Assembly (NCBI RefSeq): GCF_041245805.1
Contig: NZ_CP162490.1
Coordinates: forward strand, 4,627,001 to 4,691,000
Direction of reading: 5' to 3'
From: Xanthomonas sp. DAR 34887
GTDB lineage: Bacteria; Pseudomonadota; Gammaproteobacteria; Xanthomonadales; Xanthomonadaceae
DNA: 64,000 bases
Shown: piece after piece, positions 9,071 through 19,055 of the stretch
Position numbering within the stretch: position 1 is the first letter of the stretch
Layout of the letters: every line of letters starts with the position of its first letter
The notes under the pieces: model-generated
The model's input: the letters and a program-made list of their open reading frames with translations, nothing else
Database searches by the model: none
Told to the model about the DNA's origin: nothing
Program-made: the position numbers and the translations under genes

Positions 9071-10468
9071 CTAGACCGCCTGCTGCTGCGCCTCGCTGCC
9101 GACGCCGCCGCCGGCAGCCCGCGCCTGCTCCAGCGCCGCCAGTTCCGCGGCCAGGCGTTGCGCGCCGGCGCGCAGTTCCGGCACTGCGGTGATCTCCCAC
9201 AAACCGCCGCGCAGCAGCGGACCCAGACAGTACAGCCCGGTCACCGGATGGCCGCTGCCGTCGCGCACCTGCAGGCGCTCGTCCACCACCAGGCCCAGGC
9301 CCAGCGGATCGGCCTGCAGCAGGCCCGCATCGCGCATCGTGGCGACCAGCGGATGACTGGTGCGGGCGACGTCGGTGTCCAGCCCGGTGGCGCGGATCAG
9401 CACGTCGAACGCTTCGGTGCGCGCGCTGCTGCTGCCGCGGTCGCGGATCACCGCTTCCACCGCGGTCTCGCCCAGCCGCGCGCGCAGCAGGCGCCCGGCG
9501 CGGATGCGCAACTGGCCCTGCTGCTGCATCTGCGCCAGCGCAGTGGCCGCGGCCGGCGCCAGCCGATGCCGCGCCGCTTCCCAGTACGGGCGCAGGTGGC
9601 GCAGGAAACGCGAGCGTGCCGCCGGCGCCAGGCCTTTCCAGAACGGCTGCAGATGCGGGCGCAGCGCATCGACCACGCAGCGCCAGTCCTCCACCACCGT
9701 GGTCAGCTGGCGCAGGCTGCGCACCAGGCCGGTGAGGTCGTGGTTGCGCAGCGCCTGCGCCACGCTCGGCGGCAGCGTCACCGGCGCGCCCGGCTGGGCC
9801 AGATGCGCCTGCGGCGCCAGGCCGCGCCGCGACAGCGCGGTGATCGGGCCGCGATGGCCGCGGCGGCGCAGGGTCAGCGCGACATCGGCCATGGTCAGGC
9901 CGGTGCCGACCAGCAGCAGCCGCGCCTGTGGCGGCACGTCGTCCAGTACGCCGTCCTGCCACGGCCAGCCGATGTAGCGCCGGTGCACCGCCAGGCGCGG
10001 GCCGATGCCGGGCAACGCCGCCGGCGGCAACGCGCCGATCGCCAGCACCACCACGTCGCTGACCACGTCCTCGCCGTTGGCCAGGAAGATGCGGAAGCCG
10101 TCCGGCCCGCGTTCCACCGCCACCGCCTCCTCGCTCACCTGCGCCACGTCGACCGCCGAGGCGGCCAGCGCCGCGTCCAGGTGTTGCTCCAGGTAGCGGC
10201 CGTACAGCAGCCGCGGCAGGAACTCCAGGCGCTGCGCGGCGTCGAGCTGCAAGGCATCGGCGAACCCGCCCGGATCCTGCGGGTCCACGCCCAGGTCCTT
10301 GGCGCGCACGTTCAACAGATGCTCGGGCCGCGCCGCGCCGTAGGCGATGCCGCGGCCGAAGGTATCGGCCACGCCGATCAAGGTCAGCCGGCTGGCCGTT
10401 CCCTGCCTGGCCACCGCCGCGGCCAGCACGTTGCCGCAAAATCCTGCGCCGATGATCGCAATTCGCAT
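9071..10468 (-). CDS. FAD/NAD(P)-binding oxidoreductase-like protein
   Basis: Probable flavoprotein of 465 residues. The N-terminus MRIAIIGAGFCGNVLAAAVA is a Rossmann dinucleotide site (GAGFCG). A second nucleotide-binding loop, LLLVGTGLTMADVALTL, sits near residue 210, as in the family whose members begin with an FAD-NAD(P)-binding domain (NAD_binding_9 type). No catalytic cysteine pair or known substrate motif is evident. A GTG at 10477 is an alternative start; ATG 10468 is preferred because the Rossmann strand begins at once. It stands alone, so context does not suggest a substrate. No signal peptide is seen; cytoplasmic location is expected. Confidence 0.8.
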   Translation of the reverse strand: MRIAIIGAGFCGNVLAAAVARQGTASRLTLIGVADTFGRGIAYGAARPEHLLNVRAKDLGVDPQDPGGFADALQLDAAQRLEFLPRLLYGRYLEQHLDAALAASAVDVAQVSEEAVAVERGPDGFRIFLANGEDVVSDVVVLAIGALPPAALPGIGPRLAVHRRYIGWPWQDGVLDDVPPQARLLLVGTGLTMADVALTLRRRGHRGPITALSRRGLAPQAHLAQPGAPVTLPPSVAQALRNHDLTGLVRSLRQLTTVVEDWRCVVDALRPHLQPFWKGLAPAARSRFLRHLRPYWEAARHRLAPAAATALAQMQQQGQLRIRAGRLLRARLGETAVEAVIRDRGSSSARTEAFDVLIRATGLDTDVARTSHPLVATMRDAGLLQADPLGLGLVVDERLQVRDGSGHPVTGLYCLGPLLRGGLWEITAVPELRAGAQRLAAELAALEQARAAGGGVGSEAQQQAV

Positions 10469-10715
10469 GGCTGACACTCGTGGCCGGTCGGGGCGTCCTT
10501 TGTGCCCGGGATGCCGGCGGCGGGTGTAAATCGCCGGTTAATGCGCGCCACCTGGCGCATTCCGATCGGGCATCACCACATGCGTTTGATCCATAAGCGG
10601 GATCGGCGGGACGCTGGCGGTGAAATTGCGCGGCGCCTGGAAATTTCAGCCGGCTGGTGCGTTCCGCAGCGCCGGCGACACGCGACAAGGAGGCACACGC
10701 AGGCGCGCGATCGAC

Positions 10716-11345
10716 TTATTGCAGGCCTTCTTCGCGCAGCGCCTGTTGCACCGAAGGCCGCGCGTGCACACGCCGGTACCATGCCTGCAGGTTCTGCAAC
10801 GCGTCGAAGTGGATGTCCGCCTGGTAGTGCGAAATCAGCCACGGCGCCTGGCCCCAACCGATCAGCGCGTAGAGATAGGTGTCGGCAACGGTGAAGGCAT
10901 CTCCCATCAGGAACCGGCGATCGGCGAGTTGCGCGTCGATCCAGGCGAAACGCTGCTCCAGCTTCGGCCGGGCGGTGTCCACGTACTGACCGGCAAGTCG
11001 GGCGTACAGCAGCGGAATGAAGCCCTTGTGGATCTCCGAGGTCAGGAAGTTCAGCCATTCCTGCAGGCGATAGCGTTGCAGGCTGCCGTTGCGCGGCACC
11101 AGGCCCAATTCGGGCTTGCGGTCGCCCAGGTACTGGACGATGGCCGGACCTTCGCGCAGCACGCTGCCATCGTCGAGTTCGAGCGCCGGCACATAGCCCA
11201 TCGGGTTGATCCGATGGAAATCTTCTCCGTCCCCGGTCACGTGCTTGCGGTGATCGACCCTGACCAGCGTCGCCTCGAGGCCGAGTTCGTGCAGCACGAT
11301 ATGCGGCGCGAGCGAGCAGGCGGCCGGGATGTAGTACAGCTTCAT
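10716..11345 (-). CDS. glutathione S-transferase, beta-class-like
   Basis: Conjugates glutathione to electrophiles or uses it as redox cofactor in the cytoplasm. It has 209 residues. The N-terminal thioredoxin-like domain begins MKLYYIPAACSLAPHIVL, the bacterial beta-class pattern in which the Cys of CSLAPH contacts glutathione; cis-Pro (GYVPAL) and the glutathione-binding REGPAIVQYL segment follow. The C-terminal all-helical domain includes GDAFTVADTYLYALIGW. It is divergent from an HxlR-type regulator across a 142-bp AT-rich spacer with a palindromic candidate operator, so it is probably controlled by that regulator in response to an electrophile. Confidence 0.94.
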   Translation of the reverse strand: MKLYYIPAACSLAPHIVLHELGLEATLVRVDHRKHVTGDGEDFHRINPMGYVPALELDDGSVLREGPAIVQYLGDRKPELGLVPRNGSLQRYRLQEWLNFLTSEIHKGFIPLLYARLAGQYVDTARPKLEQRFAWIDAQLADRRFLMGDAFTVADTYLYALIGWGQAPWLISHYQADIHFDALQNLQAWYRRVHARPSVQQALREEGLQ

Positions 11346-11440
11346 TGCGATCTCCAGAAAGTGGGCGCTGCCCTGGCGGGAGCGGCCCGACGCATTCTAG
11401 AAACCAGGTATAGAAAAGAAAGAAGGCACTATTATGGTGT

Positions 11441-11463
11441 CTAGGTACAAAATTTATACTTAG
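11441..11463. promoter_or_regulatory. candidate HxlR-type operator between gst and hxlR
   Basis: CTAGGTA, nine bases (CAAAATTTA), TACTTAG: inverted arms matching at 6 of 7 positions in a strikingly AT-rich stretch, 24 bp before the HxlR-type gene. Dyads of this size are typical for HxlR/DUF24 regulators. Binding by the neighbouring protein is inference. Confidence 0.5.
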
Positions 11464-11487
11464 AAACGCACACCGAAGGCACCCGCG

Positions 11488-11811
11488 ATGAAGGACAACG
11501 TTTCCGGCTGCTCCGTCGAAGAGGCCATGCGCCTGCTGGGCGGAAGATGGCGCCTGTTGCTGGTGTCGTACCTGCTGGAGGGACCCAAGCGGTTCAACGC
11601 ACTGCGCCGCGACGTTCCGGCCATTTCGCAGCGCATGCTGACCCTGGACCTGCGCGCCCTGGAAGAAGCCGGATTGATCCAGCGCACCGTCTATCCGACC
11701 GTGCCGGTCAAGGTCGAATACGCGCTGACCGAGGACGGGCGTCGCCTGGAACCGGTGGTCGCGGTGATGAAGGAGTTCGGGCTGTGGGTCAAGGCGCGGT
11801 CTGCCGGCTGA
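11488..11811 (+). CDS. HxlR (DUF24)-family transcriptional regulator
   Basis: Winged-helix DNA-binding protein of 107 residues. It contains the HxlR hallmarks GCSVEEAMRLLGGRWRLLLV, RFNALRRDVPAISQRMLTLD (recognition helix) and RALEEAGLIQRTVYPTVPVKVEYALT (wing). The Cys at the start of the domain (SGCSVEEA) is the residue that senses quinones or aldehydes in several studied members. Divergently arranged with the glutathione S-transferase gene, it probably regulates that gene and itself through the intervening palindrome. Confidence 0.92.
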   Translation: MKDNVSGCSVEEAMRLLGGRWRLLLVSYLLEGPKRFNALRRDVPAISQRMLTLDLRALEEAGLIQRTVYPTVPVKVEYALTEDGRRLEPVVAVMKEFGLWVKARSAG

Positions 11812-12015
11812 GCGCGCTCGCTGCGGACAGGAAGGTATGTCCCTGACCGCAGGGCGCATGTACTCGGCGAATCTGCGCGCCGAAAAAACGCCAGTCGCCC
11901 CTGATGCAGCAGCACTCCGTGCCGCCATTGCCGATTGACGCACTGCGCCCATCTTTCAAAGCCGCGCGGAAGCTGCACGAATGGCTGCGTCTTCGCGCGG
12001 CCGCGCTGCGTTCCG

Positions 12016-12786
12016 CTACATCAGCATGCCGCCGGACGCCTCGATGCGCTGGCCGGTGATCCAGCGGCTGCCCGGCGACAACATGCCGGCCACCGCGGCG
12101 CCGATGTCGTCCGCGCGGCCGGCGCGGCCCATGGCCGTGTGCTGGGCCACGTACTGGTTCACGCCAGCGTCGTCGCGCACGGCGCCGCCGAAGAAATCGG
12201 TCTCGGTGGCGCCGGGGGCCACGGCGTTCACTGCGATGCGGCGCTGGCCCAGTTCCGCTGCCAGATAACGCGTCGCCGTTTCCAGCGCGCTCTTCATCGC
12301 CGCGTAGACCAGGCTGCCGGCGGCGACGTGGCGGGTGAGGCTGCTGGAGATGTTGACGATGCCACCACCGTCGGCCACTTGCGGCGCCAGGACCTGCAGC
12401 AGCAGGAGCGGCGCCTGGAAATGCACGCGATACAGCAGGTCCATGTCGTCGGCGCGGATGTCGCCGAAGGCGGCAGGCGCATGCAGGCCGGCATTGTTCA
12501 CCAGCTGATCGAATCGCGCAGCGCCCCAGCGCGCCAGTTGTGCCTGGAAGGCCGGCACGAAGGCCTCCATCGCATCGGCGGCCGCCAGGTCCAACGGCAG
12601 CATTGCCGCACGTACGCCACATGCCTGCAGCTGACCCAGCGTTTCGGCCGCCTGCGCCTGCTGCCGCCGATAGGTGATCACCAGGTCGCTGCCCTGCTGC
12701 GCCAGGTGCAGCGCGATGCTGCGCCCGATGCCGCGACTGCCGCCGGTGACCAGGGCGATGGGACGTGGTGTGGTTGCGGTCTGCAT
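12016..12786 (-). CDS. short-chain dehydrogenase/reductase (SDR)
   Basis: NAD(P)-dependent oxidoreductase of 256 residues with the classical SDR pattern: TGGSRGIG nucleotide-binding loop, NNAG, the catalytic Ser in NISSSLTRHV, YAAMK (YxxxK), and a PGATETDFF region after it. The C-terminal ITGQRIEASGGML matches FabG-like members. The Arg-rich IALHLAQQGSDLVITYRR segment suggests NADP preference. The frame stays open upstream, but MQTATTPRPIALVTGG gives the normal N-terminus. It is divergent from an AraC-family gene 29 bp away, the probable local regulator. The substrate cannot be inferred. Confidence 0.93.
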   Translation of the reverse strand: MQTATTPRPIALVTGGSRGIGRSIALHLAQQGSDLVITYRRQQAQAAETLGQLQACGVRAAMLPLDLAAADAMEAFVPAFQAQLARWGAARFDQLVNNAGLHAPAAFGDIRADDMDLLYRVHFQAPLLLLQVLAPQVADGGGIVNISSSLTRHVAAGSLVYAAMKSALETATRYLAAELGQRRIAVNAVAPGATETDFFGGAVRDDAGVNQYVAQHTAMGRAGRADDIGAAVAGMLSPGSRWITGQRIEASGGMLM

Positions 12787-12815
12787 GCGGTTTTGTCTCG
12801 CTGGAAGATCGTGAC

Positions 12816-13784
12816 ATGCTGGGCCTGCGGCATCGGCCGTACTTGCCGGATTGCGCCCGATCCTTGCCTGATTCGATTGCCCCGGGCAGCAACCTGCACG
12901 CGTTGACCGAACTGCGGCTGCGCGCGCACGAACTGCTGCGCGCACGCGGCGCGGCCGGCGACGGGCTGCACGCCTTACTGCCGGGAACGTGGCTGGCGCA
13001 GTCGCGCGCGCCCCGCGTCCCCGCGCCCGCCTTGTATCGCCCCGCGCTGGGGGCGGTGCTGCAGGGCGCCAAGCAGGTGCTGGTGGGCGCGACCGTTCTG
13101 GAATATCGCGCTGGAGAAGCGTTGCTGACCCATGTGCCGGTGCCCGCGCGCGGCATGGTGACCGTCGGCGATCGCCACCAGCCCTTCCTCGGCCTGGTGG
13201 TGGAACTGGACCCGGCGCTGCTGCGCCAGGTCTGCGGCGAACCGGGCATGCCAGCCGCGGCAACCATGGCGCCGGCGCCGTTCAGCGTGGTGGCGCTGCA
13301 GCCTGCGCTGATCGACTGCCTGCAGCGCCTGCTGTCGCTGGCGGCCGACGACCTGCGGGCGCAGCAGTTCCTGTGGCCGGCATTGCAGCGCGAACTGGTC
13401 TTCCGGCTCCTGCAGAGCCCGGCCGGCCCGGCGCTGGCGGCGATGGCGCAGCCGGCACCCGCCGCGCGTCGGCTGGCCTCGGCGATACGCACGGTGCAGC
13501 ACGGGTTCCGCCAGCCGCTGGACGCGTCCGCGCTCGCCAGCCGCGCCGGCATGAGCACGGCGTTGTTCTACCGGCGTTTCCGCGACGCCACCGGCCTGTC
13601 GCCGCTGCAGTACCAGAAGCAGCTGCGCCTGCTGGAAGCGCGCCGGCTGTTGCAACAGGGCGGCACCAGCATCACCGCTGCAGCGTTCGCGGTGGGCTAC
13701 GAAAGCCCTTCGCAGTTCAGCCGCGAGTTCAGCCGGCTGTTCGGCCACCCGCCGCGGGACAGCCTGCCGCAGCCGCAGCGCTGA
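12816..13784 (+). CDS. AraC-family transcriptional regulator
   Basis: DNA-binding activator or repressor of 322 residues. The N-terminal region (ALYRPALGAVLQGAKQVLVG) fits the AraC_N cupin-like sensor domain. The C-terminal third carries two helix-turn-helix motifs (DASALASRAGMSTALFYRRF and SITAAAFAVGYESPSQFSRE) and ends in the FSRLFGHPPRD region usual for this family. ATG 12816 has GGAAGA eight bases upstream and is preferred over in-frame 12765, which would overlap the divergent SDR gene. It probably controls that SDR gene. Confidence 0.92.
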   Translation: MLGLRHRPYLPDCARSLPDSIAPGSNLHALTELRLRAHELLRARGAAGDGLHALLPGTWLAQSRAPRVPAPALYRPALGAVLQGAKQVLVGATVLEYRAGEALLTHVPVPARGMVTVGDRHQPFLGLVVELDPALLRQVCGEPGMPAAATMAPAPFSVVALQPALIDCLQRLLSLAADDLRAQQFLWPALQRELVFRLLQSPAGPALAAMAQPAPAARRLASAIRTVQHGFRQPLDASALASRAGMSTALFYRRFRDATGLSPLQYQKQLRLLEARRLLQQGGTSITAAAFAVGYESPSQFSREFSRLFGHPPRDSLPQPQR

Positions 13785-14171
13785 CGTGGCGGCGGGCGCG
13801 GCGTGCGGCGCGCCTGGTCATGGAGGGGACGTACCCTCACCCCAACCCCTCTCCCGGCAGGAGAGGGGCTGAAACGCAGATGCCGGTGCCGTTCAGCGTA
13901 CGCGCAGCGGTGGCGCAGGCGCGCAGCGTCGTGCAGGATCGCTGCGTGCCGCGCCGGTACTTCACGCGCCGCGCCGCGCAATGCATCCCGGCAAGCCGGC
14001 GCGCAGGATCGGACAACACGGGCCGGCAGCAGGACGCGCCTCGGCCTCGCCTGCCCATGCAAGCGCACGCCGCTGAACCAAACATCCGTTTAAAACACGC
14101 GCAACTTCGCCGAACTGGACAGTAATCCCGGCTTCGCGCAGACTGCCGCCCTCTCCGCTGCTTTGTCCTCC
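13785..14171. other. intergenic region with a CCCCTCTCCCGG inverted repeat
   Basis: No convincing gene is seen. At 13833-13870 lies ACCCCAACCCCTCTCCCGG followed by its near inverse CAGGAGAGGGGCT, a palindromic element of a kind scattered in Xanthomonadaceae genomes. Only one copy is seen in this window. The rest of the gap contains no clear promoter or RNA. Confidence 0.5.
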
Positions 14172-14618
14172 ATGGCGCGACTGCTGCTGTTGCACGGCCC
14201 CAACCTCAACCTGCTCGGCACCCGCGAGCCGGGGGTCTATGGGCACACCACGCTGGCGCAGATCGATGCGGCGCTGCTCGCGCAGGCCACGGCCGCCGGG
14301 CACCAGCTGGACAGCCTGCAGTCCAACGCCGAGCACGTGCTGGTGGAGCGGGTGCAGGCCGCGCGCGGCGATGGCACCGCCTTCATCCTGATCAACCCGG
14401 CCGCGTTCACCCATACCTCGGTGGCGCTGCGCGACGCGTTGGCGGCGGTGGCGATCCCGTTCATCGAGATCCACCTGTCCAACCCGCACAGCCGCGAGCC
14501 GTTCCGCCACCACAGCTATTTCAGCGACCACGCGCTCGGCGTGATCTGCGGCTTCGGCGCCGACAGCTACCGCTACGCGATGGACGCGGCGCTGGCCCGG
14601 CTGGGAGCCGGCGCGTGA
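14172..14618 (+). CDS. aroQ: type II 3-dehydroquinate dehydratase
   Basis: Dehydrates 3-dehydroquinate to 3-dehydroshikimate in the shikimate pathway; a cytoplasmic dodecamer. 148 residues. Signature N-terminus LLLLHGPNLNLLGTREPGVYG includes the catalytic Arg/Tyr loop; FILINPAAFTHTSVALRDAL carries the substrate-binding Asn; PFIEIHLSNPHSREPFRHHS has the catalytic His and the Arg contact. ATG 14172 follows a short poor leader. The order aroQ-accB-(insert)-accC recalls the common aroQ-accB-accC arrangement of proteobacteria. Confidence 0.97.
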   Translation: MARLLLLHGPNLNLLGTREPGVYGHTTLAQIDAALLAQATAAGHQLDSLQSNAEHVLVERVQAARGDGTAFILINPAAFTHTSVALRDALAAVAIPFIEIHLSNPHSREPFRHHSYFSDHALGVICGFGADSYRYAMDAALARLGAGA

Positions 14619-14723
14619 GCGGCACCCCCGGCTTCAGCGCGCGTCGCGCGGCGCTGCGCCACCCTATCCGCGTTCGCCGGGCCGCAGGCCCGGTCATTTC
14701 CCGATTCACCTCAAGAGGCCGTT

Positions 14724-15203
14724 ATGGATCTCCGTAAAATCAAGAAACTCATCGACCTGCTGGAAGAATCCAATCTCGCCGAAATCGAGATCAAGGAAGG
14801 CGAGGAAAGCGTGCGCCTGGCGCGCACCCCCAAGGGCATGGTCGCCAGCGCCCCGCAGTACGCGCCGGCCCCCGCCGCCGCGCCGCCTGCAGCCGCGCCG
14901 ATGCCGATGAGCTCGCCGACCGAGGCCTCCACCGGCGGCACCGCCAAGCCCGGCAACGCCCTGCCCGAGGGCCACGTGCTGCGCGCGCCGATGGTCGGCA
15001 CCTTCTACACCTCGCCGTCGCCGGACAAGCCGGCCTTCGTCAGCGTCGGCCAGGCGGTCAAGGCCGGCGAGACCCTGGCGATCATCGAGGCGATGAAGAT
15101 GTTCAACCCGATCGAAGCCGACGTCTCCGGCACCATCGTCGCGATCCTCAGCGAAAGCGGCGTGCCGGTGGAGTTCGATCAGCCGTTGTTTGTGATTGGC
15201 TGA
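14724..15203 (+). CDS. accB: biotin carboxyl carrier protein of acetyl-CoA carboxylase
   Basis: Carries biotin between the biotin carboxylase and carboxyltransferase halves of acetyl-CoA carboxylase, the committed step of fatty acid synthesis. 159 residues: N-terminal dimerisation region (MDLRKIKKLIDLLEESNLAE), a Pro/Ala-rich linker and the C-terminal biotinyl domain with the biotinylation motif EAMKMFNPIEA (Lys near residue 125). An AGAGGCC sequence precedes the ATG. accC would normally follow directly; here 444 bp holding a four-helix-bundle gene intervene. Confidence 0.98.
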   Translation: MDLRKIKKLIDLLEESNLAEIEIKEGEESVRLARTPKGMVASAPQYAPAPAAAPPAAAPMPMSSPTEASTGGTAKPGNALPEGHVLRAPMVGTFYTSPSPDKPAFVSVGQAVKAGETLAIIEAMKMFNPIEADVSGTIVAILSESGVPVEFDQPLFVIG

Positions 15204-15207
15204 GCGG

Positions 15208-15240
15208 CCGGGATTGGGGATTCGTGATTTGGGATTCGCA
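15208..15240 (+). repeat. left GGGATTC-type repeat flanking the insert in accB-accC
   Basis: CCGGGATTGGGGATTCGTGA followed by TTTGGGATTCG begins 5 bp after the accB stop. The inverse units at 15619-15647 close the segment, so the intervening gene is bracketed by inverted copies. Confidence 0.8.
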
Positions 15241-15647
15241 ACAGCGGCCGCACGAGCGCCTCACGGTGTGGCGCGATGCGATGGCGTTGGTCGAAGCGAC
15301 CTACCGCCTCACCCAGAACTTCCCCGATGCCGAACGCTTTGGACTGACCGCACAGATGCGGCGCGCGGCGATCAGCGTTGCCTCCAACATCGCGGAGGGC
15401 GCCGCGCGGCGGTCCACTGCCGAGTACCTGCGTTATCTGTCGATGGCGCGAGGCTCGCTGGCCGAGCTGGATACGCAGATGCAGATTGCGACACGGCTGC
15501 AGTTCGGTTCGCCGGACGCGGCCACCCTCGATCTCTTGAACCGCACCTTTTCCAGGCTCAACGCATTGATCCGCACGCTGGACGATTCGCGACATCTGCG
15601 CGAGCCCGGCGCCCTCTACGAATCCCCAATCTCGAATCCCGAATCCC

Positions 15648-15658
<11 letters not shown>
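15224..15658 (+). CDS. four-helix bundle protein (S23/IVS-encoded type) between accB and accC
   Basis: A 144-residue protein of the family annotated as four helix bundle or S23-like proteins, first met in intervening sequences of 23S rRNA genes. Typical motifs are HERLTVWRDAMALVEATYRL, MRRAAISVASNIAEGAARRS and YLRYLSMARGSLAELDTQM. Its molecular role is unknown. The only workable start, GTG 15224, lies inside the left repeat, and the last dozen codons (ESPISNPESHAR) are encoded by the right repeat and by the accC start region, overlapping accC by 11 bp. This suggests insertion of a repeat-bracketed cassette into an existing accB-accC operon. Reading in the same direction, it would be co-transcribed with acc genes. 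Confidence 0.85.
15619..15647 (-). repeat. right GGGATTC-type repeat flanking the insert in accB-accC
   Basis: CGAATCCCCAATCTCGAATC followed by CCGAATCCC, the inverse of the units after accB, ending exactly at the accC start codon (15648). Confidence 0.8.
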
Positions 15659-17015
<1,357 letters not shown>

Positions 17016-17019
17016 GGGG

Positions 17020-17051
17020 CCGGGATTCGGCATTCGGGATTTGGGATTCGC
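17020..17051 (+). repeat. GGGATTC-type repeat after accC
   Basis: CCGGGATTCGGCATTCGGGA followed by TTTGGGATTCGC just after the accC stop. The next inverse copy is near 19037-19055, about 2 kb away. The remaining bases to 17224 show nothing definite. Confidence 0.75.
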
Positions 17052-17224
17052 AAAGGCGGAGACCGGCTCCTGATCTGTTCCTGGTGATGGTGGCGGTTGT
17101 GGTCGGGGGTACGCCCTCGACCTTTCGCCGATGCGCTTGCGAGGTGTGTGAGATCGCGCCCCAGCTGCTAGCGTGATCCTGGTGGCGTCGCCACACGGGC
17201 CCGGCATCGTCGCGGTGGCTTGCG

Positions 17225-18118
17225 TCAGCGCTTGGCGTAGTGGCTGGGCGGTGCGCCCACGTGGCGGCTGAAGGCGACGCTGAAGCTGCTGGTCGAGCCA
17301 TAGCCGACGCGTTGCGCCACCTCGGCCACGCTGCATCCTTCGCGCCGCAGCAGGTCCTTCGCCACCTCCATGCGCCAGGCCAGCACGTACTCCATCGGCG
17401 GCACGCCGACCGTGCGGGCGAAGCGCTCGAAGAGCGTCGAGCGCGACAGCGCAGCCGCCTGCGCCAGTTCGCCCACTGTCCAGGCGTGATCGATGCACGC
17501 ATGGATCCGGGTGAGCGCCGGCGCCAGCCGTTCGTCGCCCAGGCCGCGCAACAGCCCCGGCGGTGCGTTCCCCGCCGTCGTCCAGCGCATGGCCTCGACC
17601 AGCAGCATCTCCACCAGCCGGGACAGCATGTAGTCGTTGCCCGGCTTCCGGTCCTGGTACTCCTCGCCCACCATCTGCACCAGTTGCATCAGGCGGCCCG
17701 CGCCGCGCACATGCACCACCGTCGGCAGCAGCGAGGTCAGCAAGCCGGCATGGGCGCTGTCGAACAGGAAGGCACCGCCCAGGGACAGCATGTCCGGCGC
17801 ACCGCCCTGTTCGCCGTGGCGGAGCTCGCCTTGCCCGCCCGGGACGACCTGCGGATCGATGAACACCGGCGGCGCCGGCAAGACGCCGGAGAGCGTGAAC
17901 GCCGGCGTGGTCGGCAACAGCACGAAATCGCCGGCGCCGATCGTGATCGGCGGCTGCCCGTCCACCGCCAGCACGGCGCTGCCTTCCAGCACGATGCAGA
18001 ACCCGGGCTGCCCGTACGCGGCATAGCGCACCGCCCAGTTGCCCTTGCCGCTGATCAGGTTGGCGAAAACCGCGCGGGGCTGCAGCAGGCGGACGAGCTC
18101 GGAAAGCAGATCGTGCAT
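17225..18118 (-). CDS. AraC-family regulator with cupin sensor domain
   Basis: Transcription factor of 297 residues. The N-terminal half is a cupin-type ligand domain of the kind found in AraC regulators next to oxidoreductases (GFCIVLEGSAVLAVDGQPPI, GAGDFVLLPTTPAFTL). The C-terminal half has the two helix-turn-helix motifs (TVGELAQAAALSRSTLFERF and SVAEVAQRVGYGSTSSFSVA) and the PPMEYVLAWRM interdomain helix. It is divergent from an SDR gene 101 bp away, the arrangement usual for a dedicated regulator responding to that enzyme's substrate. Confidence 0.92.
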   Translation of the reverse strand: MHDLLSELVRLLQPRAVFANLISGKGNWAVRYAAYGQPGFCIVLEGSAVLAVDGQPPITIGAGDFVLLPTTPAFTLSGVLPAPPVFIDPQVVPGGQGELRHGEQGGAPDMLSLGGAFLFDSAHAGLLTSLLPTVVHVRGAGRLMQLVQMVGEEYQDRKPGNDYMLSRLVEMLLVEAMRWTTAGNAPPGLLRGLGDERLAPALTRIHACIDHAWTVGELAQAAALSRSTLFERFARTVGVPPMEYVLAWRMEVAKDLLRREGCSVAEVAQRVGYGSTSSFSVAFSRHVGAPPSHYAKR

Positions 18119-18219
18119 TTCGGACGCTCACTAAAACAAAACGGATTCCGCATTATCGATCATCCAAGGCGGCTGGCCTATCGTTTCCTCCCGAGCCCAC
18201 TCACTCCTGGAGAAACGCA

Positions 18220-18993
18220 ATGAAGACCGTCCTGATCACCGGCTGCTCCTCCGGCTACGGCCTGGAAACCGCGCGGCACTTCCTGGCCCAAGGCTGGAAC
18301 GTCGTCGCCAGCATGCGCCAGCCGCAACCGGCGCTGCTGCCGGCCTCGCCCGCCCTGCGCATGCTGGCGCTGGACGTGACCCAGCCCGACAGCATCGCGC
18401 TGGCGCTGGAGGCGGCCGGCCCCATCGACGTGCTGGTCAACAATGCCGGCATCGGGCTGTTCGGGGCGTTCGAGGCCACGCCGATGGCGACCGTGCGCGA
18501 AGTGTTCGAGACCAACACCTTCGGCGTCATGGCGATGTGCCAGGCCGCGATTCCCGGGTTTCGCCAGCGCGGCGCCGGCGTCATCGTCAACGTGACCTCC
18601 AGCGCCACGCTGGCGCCGTTCCCGCTGGTGGCGGCGTACACGGCCAGCAAGACCGCGATCGAGGGCTTCACCGCGTCGCTGGCGCACGAACTCGAGGCAT
18701 TCGACCTGCGGGTCAAGCTGGTGGAGCCCGGCTACGGCCCGTCCACCCAGTTCACCGCCAACGGGCAGCAGCGCATGCAGGGCCTGATCCCCGACGCCTA
18801 CGCGCCCTTCGCACACGCGGTGTTCGCGCGCCTGGGCCAGCCGGCGGCGGTGACCGTGGCCAGCGACGTCGCCCAGGCGATCTGGGACGCCGCCAACGAC
18901 CCCAGCGACCGCCTGCACTACCCCGCCGGCGCCGACGCCCTGGCCCTGGCCATGCAGCGCCAACCATCCCCGGCGCCCTCCAAAGAGGGCTGA
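18220..18993 (+). CDS. short-chain dehydrogenase/reductase (SDR)
   Basis: NAD(P)H-dependent oxidoreductase, 257 residues. Motifs: TGCSSGYG cofactor loop, DVLVNNAGIGLFG, catalytic Ser in NVTSSATLAPF and YTASK (YxxxK). The Arg after the cofactor strand (VVASMRQPQ) suggests NADP. The TGCSSGYGLETARHF variant is common in SDRs paired with AraC regulators, as here. The substrate is unknown. A GGAG sequence lies 10 bp before the ATG. Confidence 0.93.
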   Translation: MKTVLITGCSSGYGLETARHFLAQGWNVVASMRQPQPALLPASPALRMLALDVTQPDSIALALEAAGPIDVLVNNAGIGLFGAFEATPMATVREVFETNTFGVMAMCQAAIPGFRQRGAGVIVNVTSSATLAPFPLVAAYTASKTAIEGFTASLAHELEAFDLRVKLVEPGYGPSTQFTANGQQRMQGLIPDAYAPFAHAVFARLGQPAAVTVASDVAQAIWDAANDPSDRLHYPAGADALALAMQRQPSPAPSKEG

Positions 18994-19036
18994 TCGCCAA
19001 GCCGACAGACCTCACAGGGACCGGAAACCCGCCTTT

Positions 19037-19055
19037 GCGAATCCCCAATCCCGGC
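19037..19055 (-). repeat. GGGATTC-type repeat at the end of the 19.1-20.3 kb gene pair
   Basis: GCGAATCCCCAATCCCGGC, inverse orientation of the copy after accC, directly before the stop codon of the minus-strand gene. Confidence 0.65.

Noticed and set aside
13833..13870. CCCCTCTCCCGG inverted repeat as an aroQ terminator or regulator
   Set aside because: It lies over 300 bp before aroQ, after a plus-strand AraC gene, with no T-run; more likely a dispersed genomic repeat.
17020..19055. AraC-SDR pair as a mobile unit flanked by inverted GGGATTC repeats
   Set aside because: The repeats are 2 kb apart, unequal in length, and no target duplication or transposase is seen; divergent regulator-enzyme pairs are ordinary.
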